A DNA stretch of 64,000 nt from Azadirachta indica (lineage: Eukaryota; Streptophyta; Magnoliopsida; Sapindales; Meliaceae). Both the position numbers and the translations under genes were made by a program. Where the stretch lies: positions 12,250,457-12,314,456 of the forward strand of contig CM040442.1 of assembly GCA_022749755.1 (NCBI GenBank), in the 5' to 3' direction. The notes under the pieces were generated by a model that made no database searches, was not told where the DNA came from, and saw nothing but the letters and a program-made list of their open reading frames with translations. Every line of letters starts with the position of its first letter. Within the stretch, counting starts at the first letter, position 1. This document shows positions 36,101 through 47,555 of the stretch, piece by piece.

Positions 36101-36650
36101 CTTGAAAAAGAGAAAGCAATGGACCATATACATTCAATAATATCAATTAGATTTCCCGTGACTATCTCATACTTATATATGCCCTATAACTATTGAGCTC
36201 AGTAGTGACAATGCCTTAATTAATTCCATCCTCTGCATGCATTATGCAAATATATTGTTAATGCCAGCCTCTGCACGCATTTTTTAACTTAATTAATTTT
36301 CTCCTATAATTAACTAATATTAAAAACAAATTAAGTCATATCATCAAGTTGTCTCGGTTAGTCGGGGAATTGCATGCATGATTTCTTTAGGCTTCTTGTT
36401 ATGCATGCATGGCTAGCTTTTCGTGCTCAAAGTATAATGCCTGGATAAATAAATAAATAAAATATTTTTGGTTATGTCCCCAGCCAATGGCAGAATCAAT
36501 CACATAAGTATTTTAGCTGCCTATTTTCTGAATTTTAAACATATTATCCCTCTTTCCCTGTCTATAAAATTACTTGGAAATGTCAGTTTATTTTCATCAA
36601 TAAAGTAAGAACTAAAACACATGCATGATCATCATAGTCATTTGCTACCT
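36101..36650. other. Intergenic between two gypsy relics
   Basis: No gene or clear repeat. It contains repeated CATGCATG words. Confidence 0.4.
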
Positions 36651-36759
36651 TTTTCAAATAGTTATCTCATATGCATAGTATGTATACGGATTATTGTGCA
36701 TGGCATGTTGCCTTCTATTAGTTAAACAATCCGATAGATTAATTAAATCCAAATTGACA

Positions 36760-37930
36760 CAAAGGGATTCTTCTTCTTGCACATAAAAATATGTGATTAT
36801 CTTTAGTGAGACTTTGGAAACTTCTAGAATAGTCTCAGAATCTTGTAGAATAGTGTCTTTGTCATACACTTCCTTAATTAAGCCTTGTAAAGCCTTTTTC
36901 ATCTTCTTTGTCCTTGCCTAGGCATTGGACCACCGATTCTTAGCAAAGGATCTTGAAATATTTGAGAATGTTATCTTGAATCATTTGGCCAGCGCCTCAA
37001 TCTCCATTATCCCCTCCCTCCTCGAAAGCATTCGTCCTTGAATCATCTACATCAAACAAAGATAAATTAGCAAAATTAAAAGTCGCACTAACATTACCAT
37101 AGTTATCTGGTAGATTTAGTTTGTAGGCATTATCATCGATATTCTTAAAAACTTGAACTGGTCAATTTCCTCTAGGCTGCAATTTCAATTTCCTTTATGT
37201 AGGAAACCTTTCCTCATGCTTGTGCACACAAATCCATTCTCTAGGTTTAAAAATAACCTTCAAACGCCCCTGATTAGCTTGCATAGCATATTGCTCATTC
37301 TTCCTTTCAATGTTAGCTCGAATTTTGGCATGTAAATCCTTTATAAAATCTGCCTTTTTCTTACCATCAAGATTAACATGTTCATTAGTAAGTAAAGGTA
37401 AAATATCCATAAGAGTTAAAGGATTAAAGTCATAAACAATTTCAAAAGATGAAAAAGAAGTAGTAGAATGAACAGACCTATTATATGTAAACTCAATATG
37501 TGGCAAACACTTCTCCCATTGCTTTCAGTTCTTTTGAATGATAGCATGCAACAAAGTAATGAGTGTCTTATTAACTACTTCAGTTTGACCATCCGTTTGT
37601 GGATGTGTAACAATAGAAAATAAGAGTTCAGTTCCCAATTTATTCCATAAAGTGCGCCAAAAATGACTTAAGAATTTAACATCTCTATCACTAAACTATT
37701 GTCTTAGGCAAACCATACAAATGAACAACTTCTTTAAAGATTAAGTCAACAATATATGTTGCATCATTGGTTTTAGAACATGCAATGAAATGAGCCATTT
37801 TACTAAACCTATCAACAACAACAAATATGCTGTCCTTATCACTTTGAGACTTTGGTAACCCTAAAACAAAATCCACAAAAATATCAATCCAAGGTTTGGT
37901 AGGCATTGGTAAAGGGGTATACAAGCCATG
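36760..37930 (-). pseudogene. gypsy integrase and pol C-terminal tail
   Basis: The integrase core starts [18 protein letters not shown] (frame 37924-37691) and continues [14 protein letters not shown]. After a frameshift comes [12 protein letters not shown] near 37590. A second open frame (37506-37195) holds LPHIEFTYNRSVHSTT and the module after the core. The tail RTNAFEEGG and KKALQGLIKEVYDKDTIL follows (37030-36770). Integrase normally joins the element DNA to host DNA. Stops at several points disable it. Confidence 0.85.
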
Positions 37931-38099
37931 CGATTTAACATTAGATTTTATTTGTTTTGTATCTCCTTTATTTCCTTGGGATTAATAAGCAAGTCGATTT
38001 GATATGGTAAAACCAGGTATGAAGTTTATTTGATGCTCAATACCTTTTAGGGAGGTAATCCATGGGGAATCTCCTCGAGGAATAGGTCCGCAAATTCCT

Positions 38100-38775
38100 A
38101 TAATAAAAACACAACACTAGACAAAAAAGGGTTAAGGTCATTAGTAGAAAAGTAAACATTCTTGTACATAAGTACAAGTAGTTGCTGCCTTGCAATCATG
38201 ACATTCTTAACCTCATCTTTTTCAGCAAATACACTCATTCCCTTACTTTTCTCTTTTTTTTGCACACTTTTCTCTTTAATTTTTCTCTGGGCCTCACTCT
38301 TTTCACTTGCACTTTTTCTCCATAAGTGTATTTGATGAAGAGCAACATGCTCTCTTTGGTTTTGCTTGTTCATTTTCCTACTTTTGTTTTTCCTCTAACT
38401 CACACATTTGTTCTTCTCTCACTTTGCACTCTCTTGCTATCCTAATCTAATATTTATAAGTTTGCAAAGGTTTTAGAGGGGTTAGTATAGCAGTTGGGTT
38501 GTTTATTATGTGTAACCTTTCGATCAAACTGCCATGGTCGGCCAAGTTTGCATTGTTGTAGCATCACATAAAACCTTATTCTTACACTTGCCAATTGAAA
38601 AGGAAACTAGAACTTGCTTGGTTGCCTTCACTTCTCCACATTCATTTAGTCATTGCAATTTGTACGGCTTAAGATACTTTATGGTAGGCAAATTCAACTT
38701 ATCTACCAACAAAGTATTAGCAACATTAGTACAACTTCCACTATCAATGATCATAGTGCATACCTTATTCTTCAC
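38100..38775 (-). pseudogene. gypsy protease and start of reverse transcriptase region
   Basis: The retropepsin-like site reads MIIDSGSCTNVAN near 38755-38715. Downstream lie NLPTIKYLKPYKLQWL and a basic Lys/Glu/Ser-rich linker (open frame 38373-38098). Then come EIPHGLPPLKGIEHQINFIPG (38070-38010) at the entrance to RT, after which the sequence jumps to integrase. Confidence 0.75.
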
Positions 38776-38994
38776 ATAGCATCTTGAGTAAAAAACATGT
38801 TCACGTTGCTCTTCATCAACATCATCTTTAGGCTATATACTTAAGGCTCTCCTTGTAACCAACAAATCTCCATACATGGGTTCTTCAACTTTAACATCAG
38901 AACAATCTCCAATGATGGCATCTCATCCTCACTTGAGCTAGCACTTTCTATTTTCTCCATTCTCTAATACAATCATAACTCTTTTATTTGGGCA

Positions 38995-39898
38995 TTAAGA
39001 AGCAATATACCCGAATCCTTGGCACCTAAAACACTTAATCTCACATGACTTAAAATAAGTTTTAGTTTTAGTTTTAGGTTTACCTTTAGAAACAACAACA
39101 AAATCCTTTTGCTTTCCTTCTTCTTTTGTTTTTAAGGTTGCTTGATTGTGCTTCCAATTAGATTTCTTTGAAAGACTAAAAATTGATCCAAATCTGAACC
39201 CTTTTGATTTGATTTGCTTTTTCACTTTAATGGATTTGTGCAATAGCTCCTCCATCTCTACATAGTGCTGTAAATCAACCATAGTAGCAATCTCCTTGTT
39301 TAAGCCGCCAACAAATCTTACCATTGTTGCTTCTTGGTCTACTTCTATGTTTGCTCTAATCATGGCTATCTCTATTTCCTTGTAGTAGTTCTCTACACTC
39401 ATGGAACCTTGAACCAACCCTTGCAACTTTCTATGCAAATCTCTATAATAATGGCTAGGTATAATTCTCTTGCATATTACCAATTTCATCTCTTCCCATA
39501 ACCGAATTGGCCTCTCTCTATTCCTGCGTGTATTGATCTCCAATTGATCCCACCATATGCTTGCATAATCTGCGAACTCTACCATTGCTAGTTTTGCTTT
39601 CTTCTCTCCAGAGTAATTATGGCAACCAAATATGTGTTCAACCTTTATTTCCCACTCAAAATATAGTTCCGGATCATTCTTTCCTTGAAAGGTCGAAATC
39701 TTTATTTTTATGCTGCCCAACTTGGTATCTCTTTTGAAACGGCTTCTTGCCTCGTTTAGAACTTAATTCCTCCAAATCCGAGTCATCTTCCTCTTCTTCC
39801 TCAAACACACGTCTAATATTCAACTTTTTAAATTGTTTATTAATAGCCCTAATGAACATTTTCATATCAACTTCTTGTGGTCCTCCTTCACTATTCAT
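38995..39898 (-). pseudogene. gypsy gag
   Basis: Gag starts at MNSEGG (39898) with an acidic EEEEEDDSD stretch. It shifts frame near 39700 into a 241-codon frame (39720-38995) containing the Retrotrans_gag domain: FQGKNDPELYFEWEIKVE, ASIWWDQLE, YYRDLHRKLQGL and a zinc knuckle start CFRCQGFGYIAS cut by a stop. The single frameshift is the main lesion in gag. Confidence 0.88.
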
Positions 39899-40801
39899 GT
39901 TTATAACCTACAAAACTTGTTATAAATTAAAGAAATTTATTTCTCTCACACTCGCTCACGTGTTTGCACTTAATTTAGATTGTTATCACTCGTGTTTAAC
40001 ACTAATTTAATGATGGTCTTACTACTCTCTCCTTAACCACTCAAGCCAACCCCTTTTATGTTCATAAAGAATTAAAATTAACAAATCTCAGCAACAATCT
40101 GTTAGATGGTGACAAATCTCAAAATTAGAACGTTGTAGACTTAGTTCAGGCAAATGGCAACGAGGAAAAAAAATAAATTAAAAGAGCCAAGAAAATAAGA
40201 AAACTTAAAAAAAAAAGTAAAAAAGATGTAAAAGAAATCATCAGAATGCAATGAATTGAAGAGCAAAGCTAAAAAGATATAAATGTATAATTGGACTCGA
40301 ATAGGATAAATAAAATATGGAGTAGGAAATTAAATGAATTTAGCCACAAGAATTCTTATTTGATAAGGATTACTACTTCAAGAAAAGGGAATCCTAACTT
40401 GAAAAGGATTATACTGCTCACTTTGAATTAATCAACTAGTCAATTCCAAAAAACAAAAGAAAAAGAGATTATATTATAACTTATTTGACTACGAATATGA
40501 TCTTGCAGTTCAAGAAATTCCTTTTATACAAAGGATTAAAATTTGCAATCTAACTCCCTTTTTTTTAATTATTTTTTTTGTTTTTCTTAATTGGATCTTT
40601 CTTTCAATCTCTCTTTTCTTTTTTTTTTTAATTACCAAACCAAACACACAAGACGAAATTGAATTTATTCAAAACACAAAGAAGATGAAAAAAAAAAATT
40701 CAAGGAAGCTATGCAAAGACAACACATGAATCGAACAAAAGTCAAAGAAAAACACAAAACAAAAATAAGTAAATGATAAGTAACTTGTTTCTAGAACCAA
40801 A

Positions 40802-40813
40802 GCTCTAATACTA
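40802..40813 (-). promoter_or_regulatory. Primer binding site of the minus-strand gypsy relic
   Basis: The complement reads TAGTATTAGAGC, close to the initiator-tRNA site TGGTATCAGAGC. The LTR-like copy begins immediately to its right. Confidence 0.6.
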
Positions 40814-40814
40814 A

Positions 40815-41325
40815 ATGATAAGAACCTACTAAACAACCTGCTCTAGGAACTCTTGAATCAATTGTTATGCGCACTCTAGGAACTAGAAAACAAGTTGTAG
40901 ATAATTAGATTAGAACTTAAGGAAAATAAATCCTTAAATTCCAATCTTGAAGACGCTACAAAAGTTAATCATTTATTTGATAAGTCAAGATATTATATTT
41001 TACCAAGAACACAAGAAGGCAAAGTTATGCTTGCTCAAAATATCTCAATATTATTAATGATGTGATGATTATTCATTTACAAAGTAGTAGCCTTTACATA
41101 GGCATGTACACATCATTCAAAAATTAAGTAGGAATAGAAATCCTAATGTATATATAAATAGAAACCCCAAATAAAAGAGAAAATTAAAATTCTAAATTAA
41201 CTAGGAAACAAAACAATTCTAAATAAAGTAGGAAACTAATTTTATGTAAAGTAAATAATCTAGACCAAATAAGAAATCTTTAAAGCCTTAATTTTTCCAT
41301 GTGGCGTTAAGATTTAGTAGCGCAG
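40815..41325 (-). repeat. LTR of the minus-strand gypsy relic
   Basis: It adjoins the primer binding site. Positions about 41130-41325 are closely repeated at about 42020-42210 (GGAATAGAAACCCCAAATA, TTTAGACCAAATAAGAAATC). Its partner on the left side of the element is truncated or missing. Confidence 0.6.
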
Positions 41326-42470
41326 GGCTATTCTTCTTCTTGCACATAAAGGTAAGTGATTATCTTTGGTGAGGCTTTGGAAACTTCTAGAATAGCCTTA
41401 AAATCTTATAGAATAGCTTCTTTGTCATACACTTCCTTAATTAAGCCTTGTAAAGCCATTTTCATCCTCTTTGTCCTTACCCTAGTCATTGGACCATCGA
41501 TTCCTAGTAAAAGATCTTGAAAATATTTGGGAATGTTATCTTAAATCATTTGGCTAGCACTTCTAACGTGAACCTCACCAACGACATGACAAAACCCAGT
41601 ACTGAACGTGATGTTAAACCTTACCAACAATGTGACAAAACCTAAAACCAACGTGATAATAAACTTTGTCAATAATGTGATAGAAACCTGACACTAAATA
41701 TGATATAGAATCCTAAGATTTTCAAGATATAAGTTTGTTGAGCCTTGACTCGGTACCTAACAGGATAAGAATCAAGAACTATAGTTGTTTGAAAACGCTA
41801 CACCAAGAATCTCAAGAGCCACTAAAGAATCAAGGTGATAAGTCTAGTTATTGAATGCTACAAAAATATAATTCTTGATAAGTTCACAAGTTTTTAAAAG
41901 AACTAAAGAAATAATTTATTTCTCATTGAAAATAATATTGAAAAAACAATATTTTGAATTTCAGCACAATATTAGCCCTATATAAATTAGCTAATAAAAA
42001 TCCTAAATAAAATAAAAATAGAAATCATAACATATATAGGAATAGAAACCCCAAATACAAAAGAAAAATAAAATTCTAAACTAACTAGAAAATAGAAAAA
42101 TTTTAAATAAACTAGGAAACTAATTTTATATAAAGTAAATAATTTAGACCAAATAAGAAATCTTTAAAGTCCTAATTTTCCCATATGGCGTTAGGATTTC
42201 GTAGCGTAGGGCTATTCTTCTTCTTGCACATAAAGGTAAGCGATTATTTTTGGTGAGACTTTGAAAACTTCTAGAATAGTCTTAGAATCTTGTAGAATAG
42301 CTTTTTTGTCATACATTTCCTTAATTAAGTCTTATAAAGTCTCTTCCATCTTCTTTGTCTTTACCTTAGTCATTGGACTACCGATTCTTAGCAAAACATT
42401 TTGAAAATATTTGGTAACGTTATCTTAAATTATTTGGCCAATGCCTCGATCTCCATTAATTAATATTTAA
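41325..42470 (-). mobile_element. Two further gypsy 3'-end copies next to the LTR
   Basis: The segment coding the pol tail at 36766-37015 occurs again at 41325-41560 and 42210-42455, all in the same orientation and each with the TTCTTCTTCTTGCACATAAA start. Each extra copy is followed on its left by LTR-like sequence. At 41575-41700 a short tandem AACGTGAT / AATGTGACAAAACC repeat separates them. The order suggests at least two related elements joined or nested end to end. Confidence 0.65.
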
Positions 42471-42479
42471 ACATTCTTT

Positions 42480-43855
42480 TTATATCAAGAATTAACAAAA
42501 TTAGTTAACAACAAATTGCTTGATCTTTAATTCTTATTATTTGTTTATTATAATATTAGTCATAATATAACACATTTTTTTGCTACATTTGGAGATAAGA
42601 AAATATTGTAAAACTAATTTTAATTTTTTGATATTTATTCAAATTTAATAAGGAAATAATTGATTCTTAAACCTCTTATATTTACTAAACATGAAGTTAA
42701 GATTGAACATATCTAATATAGTATATATTGATCAAATCTATTCCGTTCATTGAACAATTTTTTCTTGAAAATTAGCCAAAAAGTATAATGGTAATTGTAC
42801 AAATGACAAGGCAAATAATGATTATTATTTGGTATTAAATCTTTATCCTATGAGAGATAAATGTGGCTCCTACAAAACAATTAAAAGCGCACACTTAATA
42901 GAAAATGATTTTCGTCTTTTAAAATAGTTTATGAAATAATTGTCTTTGTTTATAAATAAAATATGATTATAATGTGTAACTGTTTTCTAAATATATATTA
43001 AGATGATAGTTTTAATAACACTAATTTTAATTTTAAAAATAAAAAATAGTTTTTAAACCGCTTCTTTTAGTATTTAGAGGACAGTTTATTTATTAGGTTA
43101 AAATGCTTAAGCCTTATTGGGTTAAGGTCCGTTTGTTGGTGCTAATTAAAACTTCAAAAATACTTGATATATATGTTAACCCACATTTATTGATGAATAT
43201 AAAATTGCCTTTAAATATTATAAATCTATACATGACTCAAAAATTGTTAATTTATTCTCTTATTATTACAATCATTAAAAATATGAAAATACCTTAAAAT
43301 AAAAAAACTAAAAATCTAAAAATATATAGAATATTTTATTTTTAATTTGTTAAAATTAATTAATATAATTTTGTATTTAACTTTTCTTTCATAATTTAAC
43401 TTGTATGCCGTTTTAATTTTTTTTTTTAAAACCAAATTAATCAAATAATTTAGACAAATTAATTTCAACAAACAATGATATACGCTCACAAATTAAAATT
43501 TATCTATATTCATAAATGCAGCAATCGGATACATCAATTTTATATATCAAATACGCCATATTTAGAATTGAAGTAAAATATGAAGTAGATACACCTATGA
43601 AGTATCAATAGTCATACGTGTGGTTACGTGACTCTCGCATGACTAACTTACTACGTCCTCCTTTATGTTTTATATTTTATTTCAATTTGACATTTGGCAT
43701 ACTTAATTTATAAAATTAATGTATTTAGATTGTCATGATAATTAGGTATGTAAATAAATTTTTATTTATGAAGTGAATTATAGTTCATTAAAATTAATTT
43801 TTTTTGTTTGATTAATTTGGTTTGCGAAGAAAATTAGAATAGTGGATAAAGAAGT
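42480..43855. repeat. Intergenic with inverted partner of 28340-28990
   Basis: Positions 42690-43090 are the inverted copy of the 28 kb block. The remainder is AT-rich. The small open frame at 43103-43297 has no support. Confidence 0.55.
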
Positions 43856-44640
43856 TAGACTATGAGAAAAAATATGGAATAATACAAAAGTATAATTAAT
43901 CAACGAAGGTATATCTAAATAGTTCTTCCACTTCATTCTTTTTAGAAAATAATAAAAAAAAAAGATAAATGAAGAATTGTTGACGCTGAAATTTCCGTTC
44001 GTATTATAGCAAATCCTGCCTTCCTCTCTTTAGGTAAACAATAAGGCTGACAATGATTTTTTAAAATGCTGAAACGTGTAAATGCATATAATTCTTCTCA
44101 TAAGTCTTTACGGTCTTCTAGCTGTACTTATCAATTTTAAAATATTTCGGTTTCAAAATTTTGAAGTTATACATGATGAATTGTGGTTAAATAATTCCAT
44201 CATCTAATTATTTAATACATGACAACTTGTAATTGGATAGTTTTTTGTGGTCGAAAGAATCGGCTGAACAAAAATTTAAAATGAAAATCCTGGGACCACT
44301 AAACAAAAGTTTATTAAGTTATAGAACAAAACTCGAACATATTATGTTGGTGCTTGGATAAAAGAAACGTAGAAAAGATATACCAAATGAATGTGCTTTA
44401 GCCTTCGAGTCTTCGTGGGCTCCTTTCTCTTACATTTGAGAGTAGCTAAGGTCTCGGATTCACACATATCAACTAAAAATAGACAGGATTTAACAATTTA
44501 GCATCTTAAAAAAGTACAAAAATATGAATCATCTCCAAGAAACCTTGACTTCACTTGAATCATATATTTACTTCCATCTTACTACGGAAGCAATAATAGG
44601 AACATCCAATTTTCATGTCCTAAAAACAAAGAAATGCAAA
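43856..44640. repeat. Weak copy of the interspersed repeat, then intergenic
   Basis: TTCTTCCACTTCATTCTTTT and GCAAATCCTGCC at 43925-44015 match the 27/29/32 kb repeats. AAGTCTTTACGGTCTTCTAG at 44102-44121 returns at 44885-44902. No gene. Confidence 0.5.
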
Positions 44641-45059
44641 TCCGTGAATGATGAAATCAAGTCATTTTAAAGGCCCTTTTCCTGGAGTTAATTGGAAAAA
44701 CATGGCCCAAGAAAATTGAGAGAAATATAAAAGTGGAGAAGAAATATCACGTGACGGGGGCCCATTCAGAGAAGCACTTGTTTGACTCAAGTCTTGGTGA
44801 CTTCTTTTGTTCAGAGGTTCAAAATTATATTTGAAGTCATTGCACCAAAATTTGTCTTGCAGTGCAGGTAAAACTTTTCGCAAGGCTTTACAGTCTTCTA
44901 GCTATAGTTATCAATTGAGTTCATTCGCAAAAATTAGAAAAATAGAATAGAATAAAAATAAAAATAAGCAATACATGATAATTTCTTCTATTCTGGGGTT
45001 CAAAATTGTATTTAAAGTAATTGCACGATTTCTTAGCAAAATTTTTAGAATTTTTATCC

Positions 45060-45960
45060 TTTTATAGATAACTCGATTAATTTACATGTCCTTTACCTTA
45101 TTTTTCACCTTCTAATTTCTAATATACTATTTGCCAACAAAGTTCTTAGTTTAAGGATATTTTTATCTTGTGACTACTTTTAGTATAAAAGGACTATAAA
45201 TCCAAATTTTTGTAATTCATTCTTATTAAAACTAAAATTCTGTATTTGAAAATTTGTTTTGCCGTTTTTACTGCATTAGATGACTTCTTTTTAGTTACAA
45301 ATTATTAGATAATCATGGAACTTCCAATGATTATTAGTAATCGCTTTTGCATTAGTGCAACTTCCTTAATTTTTAAGTTATGGTCAGTCATTTACTTGGA
45401 CTCTCGCATTCTTTGAAAAAAACCCTCAACTCATGTAGACGTTCAAATTAGAAACGGAAGCCTACTGTAGTATTTAAGATATTTATCTTTATATGGAGGA
45501 CTCGAATTTTGTATATCCTTTATTTTTACTGTTTTAATTTCTTGTATATATTTTATTACCAATAAAATTCTTAATTTATGTTATTTCAGAAAATTAGGCA
45601 ATTAAGGGTATTTTTGTCTTGTAAGAAGTTTTAGTATAAAAGTGTTAACAAGTTCTTTATTTTTGACTCTTAACAATTTTTCTTATGGCTTCTACTGCGT
45701 TAGAAGTTCTCTTAGTTACAAATTATTATTGATAATTGTGAAACTTACAGTGATTATGTATAATCATTTTTTGTTTGTATTAGCACATCTTCCTTAGTTT
45801 GAAAAAATAAAATAAAATTTTCTACGTTAGTCCAAAATTCCAATTTTTTTTTTTTTAAGTGATTGTCAGTCATTGACTTTGACTCTCGCATTCTTTGAAG
45901 AAAATCTTAAACGAAGGCGTCCAAATTAGAATGGGAAACTTTAACTCCTAATCAGTTAAA
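45060..45960 (+). repeat. Tandem duplication of ~482 bp upstream of the TIR-NB-LRR relic
   Basis: The markers ACTCTCGCATTCTTTGAA, TTAGTTACAAATTATTA and TTTTAGTATAAAAG each occur twice about 480 bp apart (for example GTCAGTCA at 45383 and 45865). The copies are diverged. Both carry TGACT/TTGAC words that could serve as W-boxes, but no function can be claimed. Confidence 0.7.
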
Positions 45961-46644
45961 TAGCTCTTGCTTATAATAAGAATTTACCTCCTTCCCTTTC
46001 CTCCCTTATTTTTTGACATTAATCATACTATAGTATAGATCCAGAAATTTACTCTTACCCCTACTCTCAAGAAATTTGCTTACAATAAGAATATTTAAAG
46101 CTCCAAGCATTTTCTTCACATAATAATTTACTCTTTCCCCTACTCTCAAGAATCTCCTTATTTTTATCACAAAACCTCATAAGTTTCCTTCATGACTTCA
46201 TCTTCATCTCCTTCTTCTTGCAAACATGATGTCTTTCTTAGTTTCAAAGGGAAGGATATTCATGAAAATTTTACAAGTCATCTCGTTTTTGCTTTGTTTC
46301 GAAAAATAATAAAAACCTTTATTGATAAAGATCTTTAGAGGGAAGATGAAATTTCCTCTAGTCTTTTAATGCAATTAAAGAATCAACAATTTTCATAATC
46401 ATTTTTTTTAAAATACTATGCTTCTTCAAAATGGTGTTTGGATAAACTTCTCAAAATTCTTGAATGCAAGAAAATAAACGACCAAATTGTTATACTTATT
46501 TTTTACCATATTCATCCATCTAAAGTAACGAATCAAACTAGAAGTTTTGGAAAAACTTTTGTTGAGCTCAAAAACATTCCTAGGAGAGACCAAAAAAGGT
46601 TCAAAAATATAGGAATGCACTGACAGAAGTATCGTATTTTTCTA

Positions 46645-47555
46645 GATATGAATCCTTAAAGATCAAGTAATGCTTAACTCAAATCCTTATTAAAAAAGAT
46701 AATAATAAAAAGCTTTTGATGAGTTGGTTGTCCAAATTAGAGTGAAACAAAGATTCCTCGTTTGCTCAAATGGAGAATGATGATTCCTCTTCGAAGGGCA
46801 AGGAATCAAGATTCCAACCTTCCCAAGAATTTTTCTCTTTACCCTATTCTTTATGTGTTTCATCATAATTTTATTTCTAATTAATTATTTAAATAATTAT
46901 TTTTAATAAAGTATCATATTATTTTAATTATTTGTAGCATTAATTCATATGATATTATTTAAATTTTTTAATAATTTAAATAATCATTTATAAAATTAAT
47001 TCATATAATATATTTTAAAAAGCTATAAATTTTAAAATTTTAAACTTAATTTATAATAATTATCGTAATATTCATTCTAGTTTCTAAATTCAAAACCATT
47101 TTATTATAAACTTATTTGAAAATTAATTTATGATTATTAAGTCTGTTTATTTTTACTTTTGTTTATGAATTCAATATAATTTCTTATAACTATATTTATT
47201 ACTATTTTTGTTTATTATTCTTATTGTGTATATTTTTACATTTTTATATATTTTACTCTATGTTAATTTATTAACTTATTAAGGAATATAACTAATTTCT
47301 GAATAGAGGGTATTTTTTGTTGAAAGAAAATAGAATGAATTGCTTGCCCTCTATAATTTCTTGTTTCAACCATGTAAAGGAATATTAGTCCTTTCTCTAC
47401 TTCTTTTCTTTGTCCATTCCTTCTTTTCCTTTTATTTTTCCCTTCTCTAAACCAACCATATTGTGTTTATCAAGAAATGAAAAAGATATTACATGTTTAG
47501 TTATTCTGTTTTTTTATTGGTCCATTTGCCTCATTATCTTTCGCTTTCATATCTG
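46645..47555. other. First intron of the TNL relic with AT-rich insert
   Basis: It lies where TNL genes have the TIR/NB intron. It contains GGAATCAAGATTCC-like words near 46808-46822 and a long AT-rich part; a small transposon may be present, but its ends were not identified. Confidence 0.4.

Larger units (their letters stand above)
36654..40815 (-). mobile_element. Ty3/gypsy relic on the minus strand, lacking reverse transcriptase
   Basis: Reading leftward from a primer binding site at 40802-40813 there is a leader, gag (39898-38995), protease (about 38770-38560), the first part of the RT region (about 38110-37990), then directly integrase (37930-37030) and the pol tail (to 36760). The RT core and RNase H are missing by deletion. 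Frameshifts and stops occur throughout. Confidence 0.85.

Noticed and set aside
39747..40010. 87-codon plus-strand frame rich in Ser
   Set aside because: It is the antisense of the acidic gag start on the minus strand.
44662..44883. 73-codon minus-strand frame upstream of the TNL relic
   Set aside because: No signature; part of the repeated flank.
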